This document shows positions 22,714 to 33,814 of a stretch of DNA of 64,000 bases, piece after piece. The stretch's first letter is position 1, and every line of letters begins with the position of its first letter. Position numbers and translations under genes: made by a program. This DNA comes from Cryptomeria japonica. Lineage: Eukaryota; Streptophyta; Pinopsida; Cupressales; Cupressaceae. Below the pieces are notes generated by a model. The model saw only the letters and a program-made list of their open reading frames with translations, ran no database searches and was not told where the DNA came from. The stretch is from assembly GCF_030272615.1 (NCBI RefSeq), contig NC_081409.1:531128291-531192290 (forward strand), in the 5' to 3' direction.

Positions 22714-23600
22714 TGTAGGGCTCTGAATTCAATAGAGCGCCCATAGAAGATGACAAGAGAATTGCCTACCAGCAAGCCTATACAACCATGGCTGAATGGC
22801 TACAATAATTGAGTGGGAAAACATGAGATCCTGGTGCATCCGTCACACAGGTAAATAAGCTATATGAAAATAATTTCAAATTGAATACCTTACCAATAAT
22901 CTATTTGATGTTAAGTTCCAACATAAAGTGAATTTATTTGTTTTAATTAAGAAAGCAATTATAACAATGAGCATGACATTGGAATGTAGCCTGATAATCA
23001 TGGAACACAACCTCCACATGAAGGTCTGGATGTGCATCCCAGTAGTGGAGGTATTCATTGGCTATTCAATTTTTTTATATAATTATTAATACAAATAAGC
23101 ATCTTAAATTGTAATTAGTGTAGAAATTAATGTAACCTTTTTTGTTAATATTTTAGAGCATGTAGTTGGTGGTGACCAAGTGGAGCATGATCCGGATAGA
23201 CAACATCAGGAACGTGATGTTCCCCAGTCAGGTAAAGAGACAATTGTTATTCATTTAAACATATTTAATTGCAATTGGTGTATTGATTAATGTAACCTTT
23301 TGTATTTCAACTCCAGAGGATCTAGAGGGTGTTCAACATGTTGAGGTTGAGGCTAGACAAAATGATTTCGAAGATGATGTGGCCCCATCAGGCAAAGAGC
23401 GCCACGGTAATGTTCTTTAAATTAATGAAATACTTGTAACAAAAAATTAAAAAATTATTTGAATTTAACCCATTTATTTGTTATTACAGAGGACCCCCCT
23501 TTGTATCGGTGTCCTCATCCTCAAAAGAGGACTAGGCATACATCAAGATCATGAGCAGAGGGCAGAACAACTGAAGAGGGGGGAAGTGATGAATAAAACG
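22714..23600 (+). pseudogene. 3' exons of the CACTA second gene
   Basis: Short open segments with splice-like borders lie at about 22714-22850 (NRAPIEDDKRIAYQQAYTTM), 22952-23051, 23157-23231, 23317-23406 and 23491-23600 (YRCPHPQKRTRHTSRS). They are rich in His, Gln, Glu, Asp and Pro. Each is preceded by AT-rich intron-like sequence of similar wording (AATTGCAATTGGTGTA type), so the exon-intron unit may have been duplicated. No domain recognised. Confidence 0.4.
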
Positions 23601-23639
23601 ATGGTCCACTTATACTTTTCATAGCTTCAAAAAAAAAAA

Positions 23640-23870
23640 TTTTAAATGATTGCAATCTACATTATTTGATAATGACTGATTTTTATGTGCTAATGAATGT
23701 ATTATGTGCTAATGAATGTTCATGAATGATATGTGTTAATTAATATTGATGAATGTTGCATGTTAATGAGAGTTAATGAATGTTATGTGTTATTGAACAT
23801 TATGTGATAATGAATGAATGTTATATTTTATTAATGGATGAAACAATGAATGAATGTTAAAATGTTAGGG
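23640..23870 (+). repeat. GTTAATGAATGTT repeats, possible CACTA subterminal region
   Basis: At least eight imperfect copies of a 12-16 bp unit (TGTGCTAATGAATGT, TGTTAATTAATATTGATGAATG and similar). CACTA elements end in such short repeats, where the second protein binds. No terminal CACTA motif found next to it. Confidence 0.45.
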
Positions 23871-24205
23871 GGGGAGGGGCTAAATGAGCTTCCACCTTCA
23901 TGTGGTTGGCCCTATTAAGTAGAGAATATTAAACTATTCTCAAAACCAAGCAAAGCTCAATAAGATAATACACTTTTTAATAATTCATTATGTTGCACAG
24001 TTAATCTTATTGAATAATGTATATTGAATCTTAATTGCAGATTCCAACAGAGCCAACATGAACAACAACACCACAAGTAAGTGGTTTCTTTTTTAAGTTT
24101 TTTTTTTTATGATAATCTGGGAAGGTTCATCTGCAGTGTTATGTGTAACTATGAAGGTGAGAAATTTATACTTTTTGTGATTCTGACATTTATTTTTTGT
24201 TCCAG

Positions 24206-24995
24206 GTGGATGACTTGGAAGAGGTCAATGATTACTATCAAAATAGGGGTCACTTTGATGAGCTCATATCTGTGTTTGTGATGAGCAGCAGCACTGGAAG
24301 GAACTTACATATTTATATATTCAAGATGATGAATATGATAATGCTGCCACTACTATCATGAACAATTCTCCAGAGGCATGGGATCATATGCAAATCAAAG
24401 ATGTTGTAGTTAAAGTGGCCAATGTTGAATTGTACTACAAAGTTGTACACTTTTATTTGCAAGAACACCCAGATCTTATTAATGACCTCTTGAATGTCCT
24501 TGCCCTTAGGGTAGACCACACACGAGTGGTTGACATCATGCGTAAGGTATGGCTCTAAACCTTTTTTTTTATGTTACTATTTCTAGGATTACTGAGATGT
24601 CTTTCACTTTGGTATTAAGTTTTTTGAGATGTTCTCTTTAGCATCTATTTGGTTTGGAAAATTTACATGACTATATTTTGTTCTGTTGTATTTGTTATCC
24701 ATGTTGGACATCTTCATCTTATGAAGTTGTACATGGTTGCAATACAAAGAAACAATGTAGTTGTTGTTAATGAGGCTTTGAAAGAAATTTATGTAGAAGA
24801 GGAAGATTATGATAGGCTTCGAGAATCTATAGATATTCACAATAACTTTGATCAGATAGGGCTTTCTCAGAGGGTGAGAGGAACTTCTCTATTGGTTCTT
24901 TCATTTAAGTTAAAGTGGGATGTAATTTAGCATTTGAATAGTTTTCTAATGATCTTCAATTTCAATTAGGTTGAGAAACATGAACTTCTTGAATT
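24206..24995 (+). pseudogene. Clathrin heavy chain, middle exons
   Basis: Clathrin heavy chain forms the triskelion legs of coated vesicles in the cytoplasm. Exon 24206-24546 starts [20 protein letters not shown]. It then jumps out of frame to [10 protein letters not shown] (a stretch of about 50 residues is deleted near 24275) and continues [38 protein letters not shown] and [12 protein letters not shown]. Exon 24702-24873 reads [10 protein letters not shown], then [17 protein letters not shown] and [10 protein letters not shown]; a third exon begins at 24970 with VEKHELLE and then breaks. The introns are present, so this came from genomic DNA, not from a retro-copied mRNA. The identity is certain from the near-invariant peptides. 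Confidence 0.95.
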
Positions 24996-25834
24996 TTGGT
25001 TAAAGGCTTTTCTATAGCGAATTTTCATGGAGGCAAATGATTCTTGAATTCTATCTGGTTATATTTATTGCTTGCTGAAAATTATGAAATGCTTACTTTT
25101 AAATGTTTATGAAGTTGTGCCTCTATAAAACAAAAGTATGATTTCTTGATGAAGATTGCTTCTGAAGATACTTGATTTAATTATATCAGATCAACAATAG
25201 ACCAGTGCCTTCATCCCTTACTGATTTCATACTATTTCAAATTGAAAGATCCTACGTATAACCATGGAGACAGTTTTAATAACTTGTTTTCAAAACAGGA
25301 CCATCAAATCAAATCATCTATATGGATTGTAACTGAAATATAAAATGTAGTTAGTCTTATTGAATTTTAACTCTACTCTAAAAGACCAATAAGACAATTT
25401 GAAACTTGCCAACCAACCTTTCAATTGGATGCTCAAACTGGAAATTAGTCTCAATCACAATAGCATAAGATAGCACATTGACGCAATCTAATAAAATAAA
25501 TTTATCACATGGAACTAATCAATCAATTGAAAAGCATATACCATTCAGAATGAAGAACACTTGAAATTTATATTGAAAATAGATAATCAAACTAGTTGAT
25601 TTCAATATGTATCATCCATCAACTTTGATATTTCCAGAAAACAAACTGCATAAGTGTTGTATAAAATTGTCTTGATAAGATCATAAAACTTGAGGTATCT
25701 CCCCCACTTGTTCTAAAAGATCCTCCATTTATAGATGATGATTCAGTTTGAAAGTGAAAGGGCATACCCTTTCATTAAAACTAAAACTAACTAAAAACTA
25801 ACTTCCTAAAAATTGTCTTTACAATATGAACATA
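24996..25834. other. Non-coding stretch left of the 999-codon ORF
   Basis: No gene seen. A block at 25380-25505 (AAGACCAATAAGACAA ... GCACATTGACGCAATCTA) resembles 13618-13695. A CCCCC-containing tract at 25696-25710 would be a polypurine tract on the minus strand, which would suit the 3' end of a minus-strand retroelement, but no LTR pair can be shown. Confidence 0.4.
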
Positions 25835-28834
25835 TTATAAAAACATAGAAAAACATGACTCTAGGCTCCAACTTAGACATCGGGTCTGGTCTCCTAGCAT
25901 CTTGCCACAGTTATGGATATGCTCCAAGTACTTCTCTGACTTATATGTGTCTGCATCGTGGATGATATCCCTAACAATGACTTCCAGTGTGAAAAAAATT
26001 TCCATCTGTTTCACAGTCTCTTTCAATTCAATTCCATCAATTTGGGCAATATCAAGGGCAACACTGAGAAGACTATGACATTCTGAGATCCATACATCTT
26101 TATCCTTTATCTCACCCTTTTGATTAGTTAACTATGGGAGACCATGTTGAATAGTGTCTTTGCATTCATCATATTCAAATTGTAATTGTTCATCAAATTT
26201 ATTGTGTTTAGCCAGCAACCTCTTTATTTTTTCAATTTCTTTTGTTTCTGCTTTGGCCGTTGTTTTATCATGCAACCTTGTTCCCAATCTATTTAAAATT
26301 TTGTTGTGTGAAACTGTATTGTCCATGTTCTTTTGAAACACTGTCCAAAATTATTTTAGAAAGCCTTGTAAAACCTCAAATCTTTTAGTTAGTAATACAT
26401 CAGTAGTATCTACCCTCACACTTTGCATCTGTTTTAATATCCTTTTATTTTCTTGTTGCAACTCCTCGCATTTTTTCTTCCATTGAGAGCTATCTAGAGT
26501 AAGAACCATTGGCACATGTTTCCCACTTCTCCTTACCATTTCTTCATACAACGCATTGTACTAGTTCCTCTCCCTCACTACTCTGACCATCCGTGCTTTA
26601 TTGAATTTTGAAATATCCACTCGAATATCAGCAGAAATAGTTGGATCAATTTCACCAACTTTTAGTTTCATCATATGGCCAAAGGCCTTGTCAACATCAA
26701 TGATATTTGGTCTCTTGTGGGCAGGGTACAGAGCCCATAACCTTGAAGATTCCTCATCCTGATCAAATCTTGAACCAATAAATACATCATTTACACCTTA
26801 TATATCCCATTTGAATTCCTTGTTTTCTTAATGCAATAAACTGTCAAAGATAAAAGAAGCACTGAGGTCCCATTCGGGAAACAAAATTACCACAGCCTCT
26901 ATAAGAAGTTGCCTCCCCTTTTGAGGGGTGATTGTGGTTATCTCTACATTAATTTCCTCTTTTAACCTATTTAACAACTCAGCCTCATTATCAGGCGTTA
27001 TGTTGGGAATAGAGTCCCTTAATTTCTTCCCTTTAAAATTTCACAAGAATGTTTTAAATTCTTTGGAATGAATAAAAGCATCATCATCAACAAAAGCAAA
27101 AAACTCCTCTAATCGAGATTTAGCATGAACTTCTAATGTTGTCTCTATTTGGCCCTGCATGTCTGGCTCTTCTTCCTTCTCTGGCACTTGCCATCTAGAG
27201 ACAACTGCATTCTCATCAGATTCACTTTCTACCTCCTCCTCCTCGGTTTCAATTTCCTTGAGTCTCCGTCTCTTTTCTATTAGTTCATTATTCAGTTGAT
27301 CAATTACCTCTTTGACCTCTGCATCCTCCATGTTCCTGAAGATATCTTCAGCCTCAATACTGACATGTAGATAACCTCCCAAGTTTTGGCTCTTCTTGCA
27401 AGATTGAATGTATCCTTCAGAATCATAGTTTTTCCTGGCATAATGCTCATACAAATTGTATTCTTCTATCAGCTTCTTATCAATTATCTCATAAGCTTTG
27501 GTTGACACTATTGTGAAATCACCAAAACTTAGTGTCCCAGGCAGGGAGGCTCGCTTATGCATATCTGCAAAATGTTTAGAATTGGACACACTCAATTGCC
27601 TCACAATCTCTAGATAAGCTATTATGTCCAGTACTAGTTTTGGCAGCATGTATTGGCTCTCCTCAAATCCATATACTCTAAAACATGTAAAATCCTTATT
27701 CACAAACCAATCCCCCTAGTTATGATCAACAATGTGTCTTTCATCATAATCCATGGGTCTTAGGAGCCTCTTGATCTCGTTAGAGATAGACCCTTCACAT
27801 GAAATCCCATACATTCGATACAATGGCATCACGATAATTTCTTCAAACTTAATATAGTTGGATCTCATATATCAAGAGTCCCAAAGAGATGTCCACAATT
27901 GGACGGGCTACTCCTCACCTTCCCTGTTCTTGGTATTTAATTTTAGGCCCTCAGGCCAAAAACCCTTTACATATCCATAAAATAACACTAGATACATCAA
28001 TAGTGAATAAAATTTGAAATTGGGATGAGTATCATCCCTGAGGTTTAAAAAACCTTCGTGCAACCTCTCCACCAAATATGTTGCATAGTCAAAAGGCCTA
28101 GGTTCATACATTTGTATATCAGAGGCTAACACCAATGGCCTAGTGCTTGCCAAATCAAGCACCTCCACCCCTCCTACTTTCCCACATGACATATATGTGT
28201 ACTGCAAGTAGTGTCTGAACAAATCAATGTTGAATGGTGGCCCATCTTTCTCTATTAATTTTCCTACCTGCCTCTTATGAATGGCAAATTTCCAGCCGGT
28301 ATATGTAGTGTCTATTCTGAGGTATTATTCCTCAACCTCCCCAAAGGACAAGGGCTTATTAGGACTGGGATCTAAATTGAAAACCTTGTTTATGGTAGCC
28401 GCAAAAAATCTAATAAATGCTTCCCCATTTGGGAGTTGAATGCACCTCTTCACCAAATTATAATTCCTCACCAAAACCTCTAGCAATCTTATGTTTAGAA
28501 AAACATTGGGGATTGTTAGCTTACCTAAATTTGTCATCCAAGGATTGTAGAGCGATATCTCCTTGCTCCTTCTCAAATAGTGGAACATAAACAGTTCATG
28601 TCCCCTTACCTTGGTCCAGACACCTCTGACCTCTTTGTACCTATCTTCTAATTGGTCTATCCTCGATAGGTGCTACTTCACCCTTCTAGATTTTGGGTCG
28701 GGTGCTTGCATTTGGTCTATCATGTCTTGGTTTAACTTCCTAACTAGAGGCACCTCTTCAGTTTTTCCTTTCTTTGCCTTAGAGTCAGGGCTCACGGCCA
28801 CCCTCTTCTTTCATGTTGAACTCGAAGCTTCCAT
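25835..28834 (-). pseudogene. 999-codon ORF broken only by stop codons, retroelement accessory protein
   Basis: From ATG at 28834 to a stop at 25835 the whole 3000 bases lie in one frame. About twelve in-frame stops interrupt it and no shift is needed. Regions: basic Ser/Lys-rich N-terminus; a globular domain to about residue 300 (IRLLEVLVRNYNLVKRC, FKFYSLLMYLVLFYGYVKGF); a second domain from about residue 380; an acidic Glu-rich linker near residues 510-540; then helices with coiled-coil character (KKKCEELQQENKRILKQM) and a short C-terminal domain. Size, order of regions and the FKF-x-x-LL-x-x-L-x-x-FY-like segment recall the accessory ORF of element 2. No transposase, RT or enzyme motif recognised. 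It may belong to a Sirevirus-like element inserted in the clathrin pseudogene. Function unknown. Confidence 0.6.
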
Positions 28835-29215
28835 TTCTACAATTACAATCCTCTGCTCTATTTTTCAAAGGCACAATGTCTTCTATCTATGTATTCTTCT
28901 TTCACCAATGCGATATTTTGACAAGGCAATTTCTAGTTCCGCCGTATTCTTTTGCAATAATGAAATTCTCATAAAATTTGCCTCATGTGAACCATAGATG
29001 CATCTACTGCAAGTATTAAATACAAGACTTTTAAAAATTTTGATTTTGAATTCTGATATGACAACGGCTCATCAGCATATGTCTCCCCGATGAATATTTC
29101 CCTTTTGGTGCTCTCTGAATAGCCCTTTATCTGCTTTGACATCTTACTTTCTCTTATTGGGATACCCTAAGTCGATGACTCCTTTTCCTCCTCATCGGTA
29201 TATCTCAAACTGATA
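28835..29215. other. Leader or spacer upstream of the 999-codon ORF
   Basis: No coding sequence recognised on either strand. From about 29060 the motif CGATGA/ATCGGTAT begins to recur, leading into the tandem repeats to the right. Confidence 0.4.
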
Positions 29216-30010
29216 TTCTCATCGGGCGTCAGGTGAGCTCATTTAGCATTATCATGATGGGCATTGTTTCCCTAATGGGCTTCACCATCGACATAGATCT
29301 TCCCGATGCAACCGGCTTCATCGCCATGAGTCTTCCTGATAGTGTCTTCACTCTGCTCAATCAATCTACTCCTTCATCAGGTATCGAGGTAATTCAAAAT
29401 GAAACATACCAATAAGCAAAGTCTTCCTAATAGATTATGTTACATCAGTATATGTTTTACCGATGATTTCTTTGGGTGTCAGGGTGGCTCAAAGTAACAC
29501 ATACCAATCGCTTTGGCTATACTGATGCAATCAGCTTCATCACCATGAGTCTTCTTAATAGTGGCTTTTCTCCGCTCAATTAGTTCACTCCTTCATCAGG
29601 TATCGAGGTAATCCGAAATGAAACATATCGATAAGCAAAGTCTTCCTGATAGAGTATGTTCCATTGGTATATGTTTCACCGATGATTTCTTCGGGAGTCG
29701 GGTGGCTCAAAGTAACACATACCAATCGCTTTGGCTATACCGATGCAACCGGCTTCATTGCCATGAGTTTTCCCAATAGTGTCTTCACTCTGCTCAATCA
29801 GTCCACTCCATCATCAGGTATCGGGGTAATCCGAAATGAAACATACCAATAAGAAAAGTCTTCCCGATAGAGTATGTTCCATCGGTATATGTTTCATTGA
29901 TGATTTCTTCGGGCATCCGGGTGGCTCAAAGTAACACATACCAATCGCTTTGGCTATACCAATGGACTCTTCTTTTTGCCACTCTTATCGGTATAAGTCT
30001 TACCGATACC
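29216..30010. repeat. Tandem repeat, 218-219 bp unit, about 3.5 copies
   Basis: The marker CGATGATTTC (TGATGATTTC in the last copy) starts at 29461, 29680 and 29898, giving 219 and 218-bp periods. A diverged first copy lies at about 29222-29440 and the last is cut near 30000. Each unit contains several ATCGGTATATG/ACCGATG words. The similar peptides readable from the copies (LPDSVFTLLNQSTPSSGI) reflect the repetition and do not indicate a gene. Confidence 0.85.
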
Positions 30011-30208
30011 CTCATCGGCTATCGGCAAGACAATTCTCCACTGTTGTCGTTAGTGTTTACTATGTTGATGGATCATATCGGTATAGTTTTTACTGATGCA
30101 TCAATTCTCCTCAAATTTTCTCCTTGATCGGTATAACTCCTTTTGATGAGTACAACTCTGGCTTGCTACACTCTCTCATCGGTATATTGTATCCTGATGC
30201 CTCCTCAC
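30011..30208. other. ATCGGTAT-rich sequence up to the clathrin junction
   Basis: Continues the ATCGGTATA/CCGATG wording of the tandem repeats without their full unit. At about 30209 the sequence changes to clathrin coding sequence. Confidence 0.4.
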
Positions 30209-32713
30209 CTCAATCAAGTGATCGCAAACTTGCAAAGGAATTGCTAGTGTACTCTATGGAATAAGTATACAATTGGTAAAACATATAGTTGGTTGTTCTC
30301 TCTCACAAGGTAAAGTATATTTTAAATTTTCATTTTGGATTGCGGCATTGAAATGGGGCTTACTTTTGCAATTTGGAACTATCGGGCAAGAAATAATGCT
30401 TTGCTTCATGCTTGTTCATATGCTATGACTTGATCAGACCAGATGTGGCTTTGGAACTTGCCTAGATGAATAATATGATTGACTTTGTGTTTCCATACCT
30501 ACTTCAGGTTCTTGATATACTCTGATGATTCTGTGAATATTTTAAGTTTCTCTTTAATAAACATTTTAAATCTTATGCACAATTAAATAGCTAATATTCA
30601 AAAAAAATCTTTTTCAAAGTTCATTCGAGAATACACGACAAAATTTGATGAGCTTGTTAAAGACAAGTTAGAGGTTGTCCAAGAAGAGAAATCCAAGGAG
30701 AAAGAAGAGAAAGATCTTGTTGCTCAACAAGTATGCATTTTTCTTAATTGAGCCTCAAGGAGCAATTGTTCTACTCTACTGACGGTTTTTAAAAATTTAA
30801 ATAAATATGTGCCTATTTTGTTTACAGAATATAGCATTTTAAGAGCATAATTAAAGAAATTATAGAAAATAGCATGTGCATTTTTAAGAGCATAATTAAG
30901 GAAATTATAGAAAAATAGCATTTTTCAGGAAATTATAAAAAAATTATGTGCTAACATATTGCACTATCTAAAAAGGATAATCTTTACAAGGATGCAATGG
31001 AAACTAGTTCTCAGTTGGGTGATTGTGAACTTGCAGAGGAATTGTTGGTGTATTTTGTGGAACAAGATAGAGGTTGTCCAAGAAGAGAAATCCAAGGAGA
31101 AAGAAGAGAAAGATCTTGTTGCTCAATAGGTATGCATTTTGCTTAATTGAGCCTCAAGGAGCACTTGTTCTACTCTACTGGCGGTTTTTAAAAATTCAAA
31201 TAAAGTGCCTATTTTGTTTATAGAATATAGCATTTTAAGAGCATAATTAAGGAAATTATAGAAAATAGCATGTGCATTTTTAAGAGCATAATTAAGGAAA
31301 TTGTAGAAAAATAGCATTTTTTCAGGGAATTATAGAAAAATTATGTGCTAGCATATTGCACTATCTAAAAAGGATAATCTTTACAAGGATGCAATGGAAA
31401 CTAGTTCTCAATCAGGTGATCGTGAACTTGCAAAGGAATTGTTGGTGTATTTTGTGGAATAAGCTAGAGGTTGTCCAAGAAGAGAAATCCAAGGAGAAAG
31501 AAGAGAAAGATCTTGTTGCTCAACATGTATGCATTTTTCTTAATTGAGCCTCAGGGAGCACTTGTTCTACTCTACTGACGGTTTTTTAAAATTCTAATAA
31601 ATATGTGCCTATTTTATTTACAGAATATTATAGAAAATAGCATCCGCATTTTTAAGAGCATAATTAAGGAAATAGAAAAATTATGTGCTAACATATTGCA
31701 CTGTCTAAAAAGGATAATCTTTACAAGGATGCAATGGAAACTAATTCTCATTCGGGTGATTGTGAACTTGCAGAGGAATTGCTGGTGTATTTTGTGGAAC
31801 AAGTATTTTCTGGAACAAGTTAGAGGTTGTCCAAGAAGAGAAATCCAAGGAGAAAGAAGAGAAAGATCTCATTGCTCAATAGGTATGCATTTTGCTTAAT
31901 TGAGCCTCAGGGATCACTTGTTCTACTCTACTGACAATTTTTAAAAATTCAAATAAACATGTGCCTATTTTTTTACAGAATATAGATTTTAAGAGCATAA
32001 TTAAGAAAATTATAGAAAATAGCATGCGCATTTTTAAGAGCATAATTAAGGAAATTATAGAAAAATAGCATTTTTCAGGAAATTATAGAAAAATTATGTG
32101 CTAACATATTGCACTGTCTAAAAAGGATAATTTTTACAAGGATGCAATGGAAACTAGTTCTCAATCGAGTGATCATGAACTTGCAAAGGAATTGATGGTG
32201 TATTTTGTGGAACAGGTATACAATTGGTAAAACATATAGTTGGTTGTTCTCTCTCACAGGCTAAAGTATATTTTGAAGTTTCATTTTGGATTGGGGCATT
32301 GAAATGGGGCTTACTTTTGTATTTGGAACTGCAGGGCAAGAAAGAATGCTTTGCTTCATGCTTGTTCATATGCTATGACTTGATCAGACTAGATGTGTCT
32401 TTGGAACTTGCCTGGATGAATAATATGATTGACTTTGTGTTTCCATACCTACTTTAGGTTCTTGATATACTCTGATGATTATGTGAATATTTTAAGTTTC
32501 TCTTTAATAAACATTTTAAATCTTCTGCACAAATAAATATGTTCCTATTTTGTTTACAAAATATGTATGTTCAACTTCTTCCCCTTTGCTTTGCCAGCAC
32601 CTCCAATGCCTGCCATGGGAGTGGGTATGGGAGGTTGCTTTCAGCTAGGTATGAGTGGAATGGGAATGCCTCCCATGCCAGCTTATGGTATGCCACCTAT
32701 GGGTGGCTATTGA
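30209..32713 (+). pseudogene. Clathrin heavy chain, 3' exons, scrambled and duplicated
   Basis: Recognisable exons: 30209-30264 ([16 protein letters not shown]); 30384-30507 (decayed GKKECF exon); 30620-30730 ([18 protein letters not shown] ... KDLVAQQ); fused copies at about 30980-31130, 31365-31525 and 31710-31885; 32121-32215 ([13 protein letters not shown]); 32335-32457 ([18 protein letters not shown] ... FPYLL); and 32560-32713, the Met/Pro/Gly-rich C-terminus. The last exon carries a one-base insertion after NMYVQLLPL; without it the tail would end in the family's usual Gly-Gly-Tyr. Its acceptor reads ACAA where the other copies have ACAG. Exon order is wrong for a functional gene. It belongs with 24206-24995. 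Confidence 0.93.
30660..32215 (+). repeat. About 400-bp tandem units made of fused clathrin exons
   Basis: GAGGTTGTCCAAGAAGAG recurs near 30670, 31070, 31467 and 31823, giving offsets of about 400, 397 and 356. Each unit contains the C-terminal part of the FIREY exon, its downstream intron with repeated AAGAGCATAATTAAGGAAATT, and then the NLYKDAMET exon, which belongs two exons upstream in the gene. The latter is fused directly back to the FIREY exon fragment. Confidence 0.85.
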
Positions 32714-33045
32714 TGGGATTGAAGAACTTAACGTGGGAAACAATTCTTCAATCATACATGGTTTTTTGAGGCTGGTCTTTGAGTGGAAAGATTAGATTGT
32801 CAAATTATTTTTATTGTCGTTTGGTTGGTTGATACAAAATAATGAATCTTTAGTATTATTGTATTGGTCAATCAGTTCAAATCTTTCCATCCACCAAGCA
32901 TTCGACACTTGAACTGTCGCATGATTAGATTGTCAAATTGTTTTTATTGTCGTTTGGTTGGTTGATACAAAATAATGAATCTTTAGTATTATCGTATTGG
33001 TCAATAAGTGCAAACCTTTCCATCCACCAAGCATCCAACGAGGAT
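32714..33045 (+). repeat. 133-bp tandem duplication after the clathrin stop
   Basis: ATTAGATTGTCAAATT starts at 32791 and 32924; the copies match over about 110 bases up to CCACCAAGCAT. Since this follows the clathrin stop codon directly, it is probably duplicated 3' untranslated sequence. Confidence 0.75.
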
Positions 33046-33800
33046 GTTGTATGTTTGATAGCATCCTCATTGGATAAGCAGTGAGAGGGCATCAGAATTC
33101 TAATGCCCACCCAATTTATTCTGATGACTATCGAGTTTTGTCGATAGCTAAGCAGTGAGGGGGCGTCAGAATTTTGACGCCACCCAACTTATTCCGATGA
33201 CTTATCAAGTTTTGCCAATGCCCGGACCATCGCACATACAGCATCCTCGTCGGTGCGGATTCCCTCGTTGTCGTCAGACTTTTGATGGCTAAACAGTGAC
33301 GGGGCTGTCTGAATTCAGACACCTGAACTGTCACACATACAGCATCCTCGTTAGTGTGGATGCCCTCGTTGTCATCAGAATTTTGACGACTATACAGTGA
33401 TGGATTTGTCTAAATTCAGATGCTCAAACCATCGCACATACAACATTGTCATCAGTGTGGATGCCCTGGTTGCCATTGGAATTCTGATGACTTATCAAGT
33501 TTTACTGATGACTAAGCAATGAGGGGGTCATCGGAATTCCAATTTATTTCGACGCTTGAGCCGTCGGAACATTACCTACAAGGTGTTGGAATTCTGATGA
33601 CTTATCAATTTTTACCGATGGCTAAGCACAGTCATGGTCATCGTCGGAAGAGTCTTCAACATCATTAAAATTTTGACGGTCTTGAGCACCATCAGAATGT
33701 TTGACTACAAGTTTTTGACGGTGTTGCTCATCGGCAGTCCAACGAATTGTAGTCGGAATCCCAATGAACCGTCAACGAAATTTGAGGCCAAATGTACTAG
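33046..33800. repeat. Tandem repeat region, 101-bp unit and relatives
   Basis: CACATACA ends at 33240, 33341 and 33442, so three copies have a strict 101-bp period; they share GTGTGGATGCCCTCGTTG and ATTCAGAC words. On both sides looser copies with GACTATCGAGTTTTG and GATGACTTATCAAGTTTT occur to about 33620. No gene seen. Confidence 0.75.
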
Positions 33801-33814
33801 TGTCATAATCATAA

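Larger units (their letters stand above)
7326..24000 (+). mobile_element. CACTA (En/Spm) DNA transposon, decayed and twice interrupted
   Basis: Between the two Sirevirus-like insertions lie tnp2, DUF4218 and DUF4216 protein remains in the order known from CACTA transposons, then a SET-like ORF and small exons. After the second insertion (14233-21806) a Ptta/En-Spm-like ORF follows. The left part and left terminus lie beyond element 1 and the window edge. I could not find a CACTA terminal repeat on the right; the sequence around 23640-23870, with repeats of the type GTTAATGAATGTT, may be the subterminal repeat zone, so the right border at about 24.0 kb is only an estimate. Confidence 0.7.

Noticed and set aside
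29216-30010. CRISPR-like array
   Set aside because: The units are continuous 219-bp copies without short repeats and unique spacers, and the DNA is plant nuclear.
29233-30127. Repeated short ORFs suggesting a repeat protein
   Set aside because: Stops and frame changes between the 219-bp units show tandem DNA and no protein-coding repeat.
24206-32713. Functional clathrin heavy chain gene
   Set aside because: Exons are missing, out of order and frameshifted, the last acceptor is lost, and retroelement-like DNA lies between the halves.
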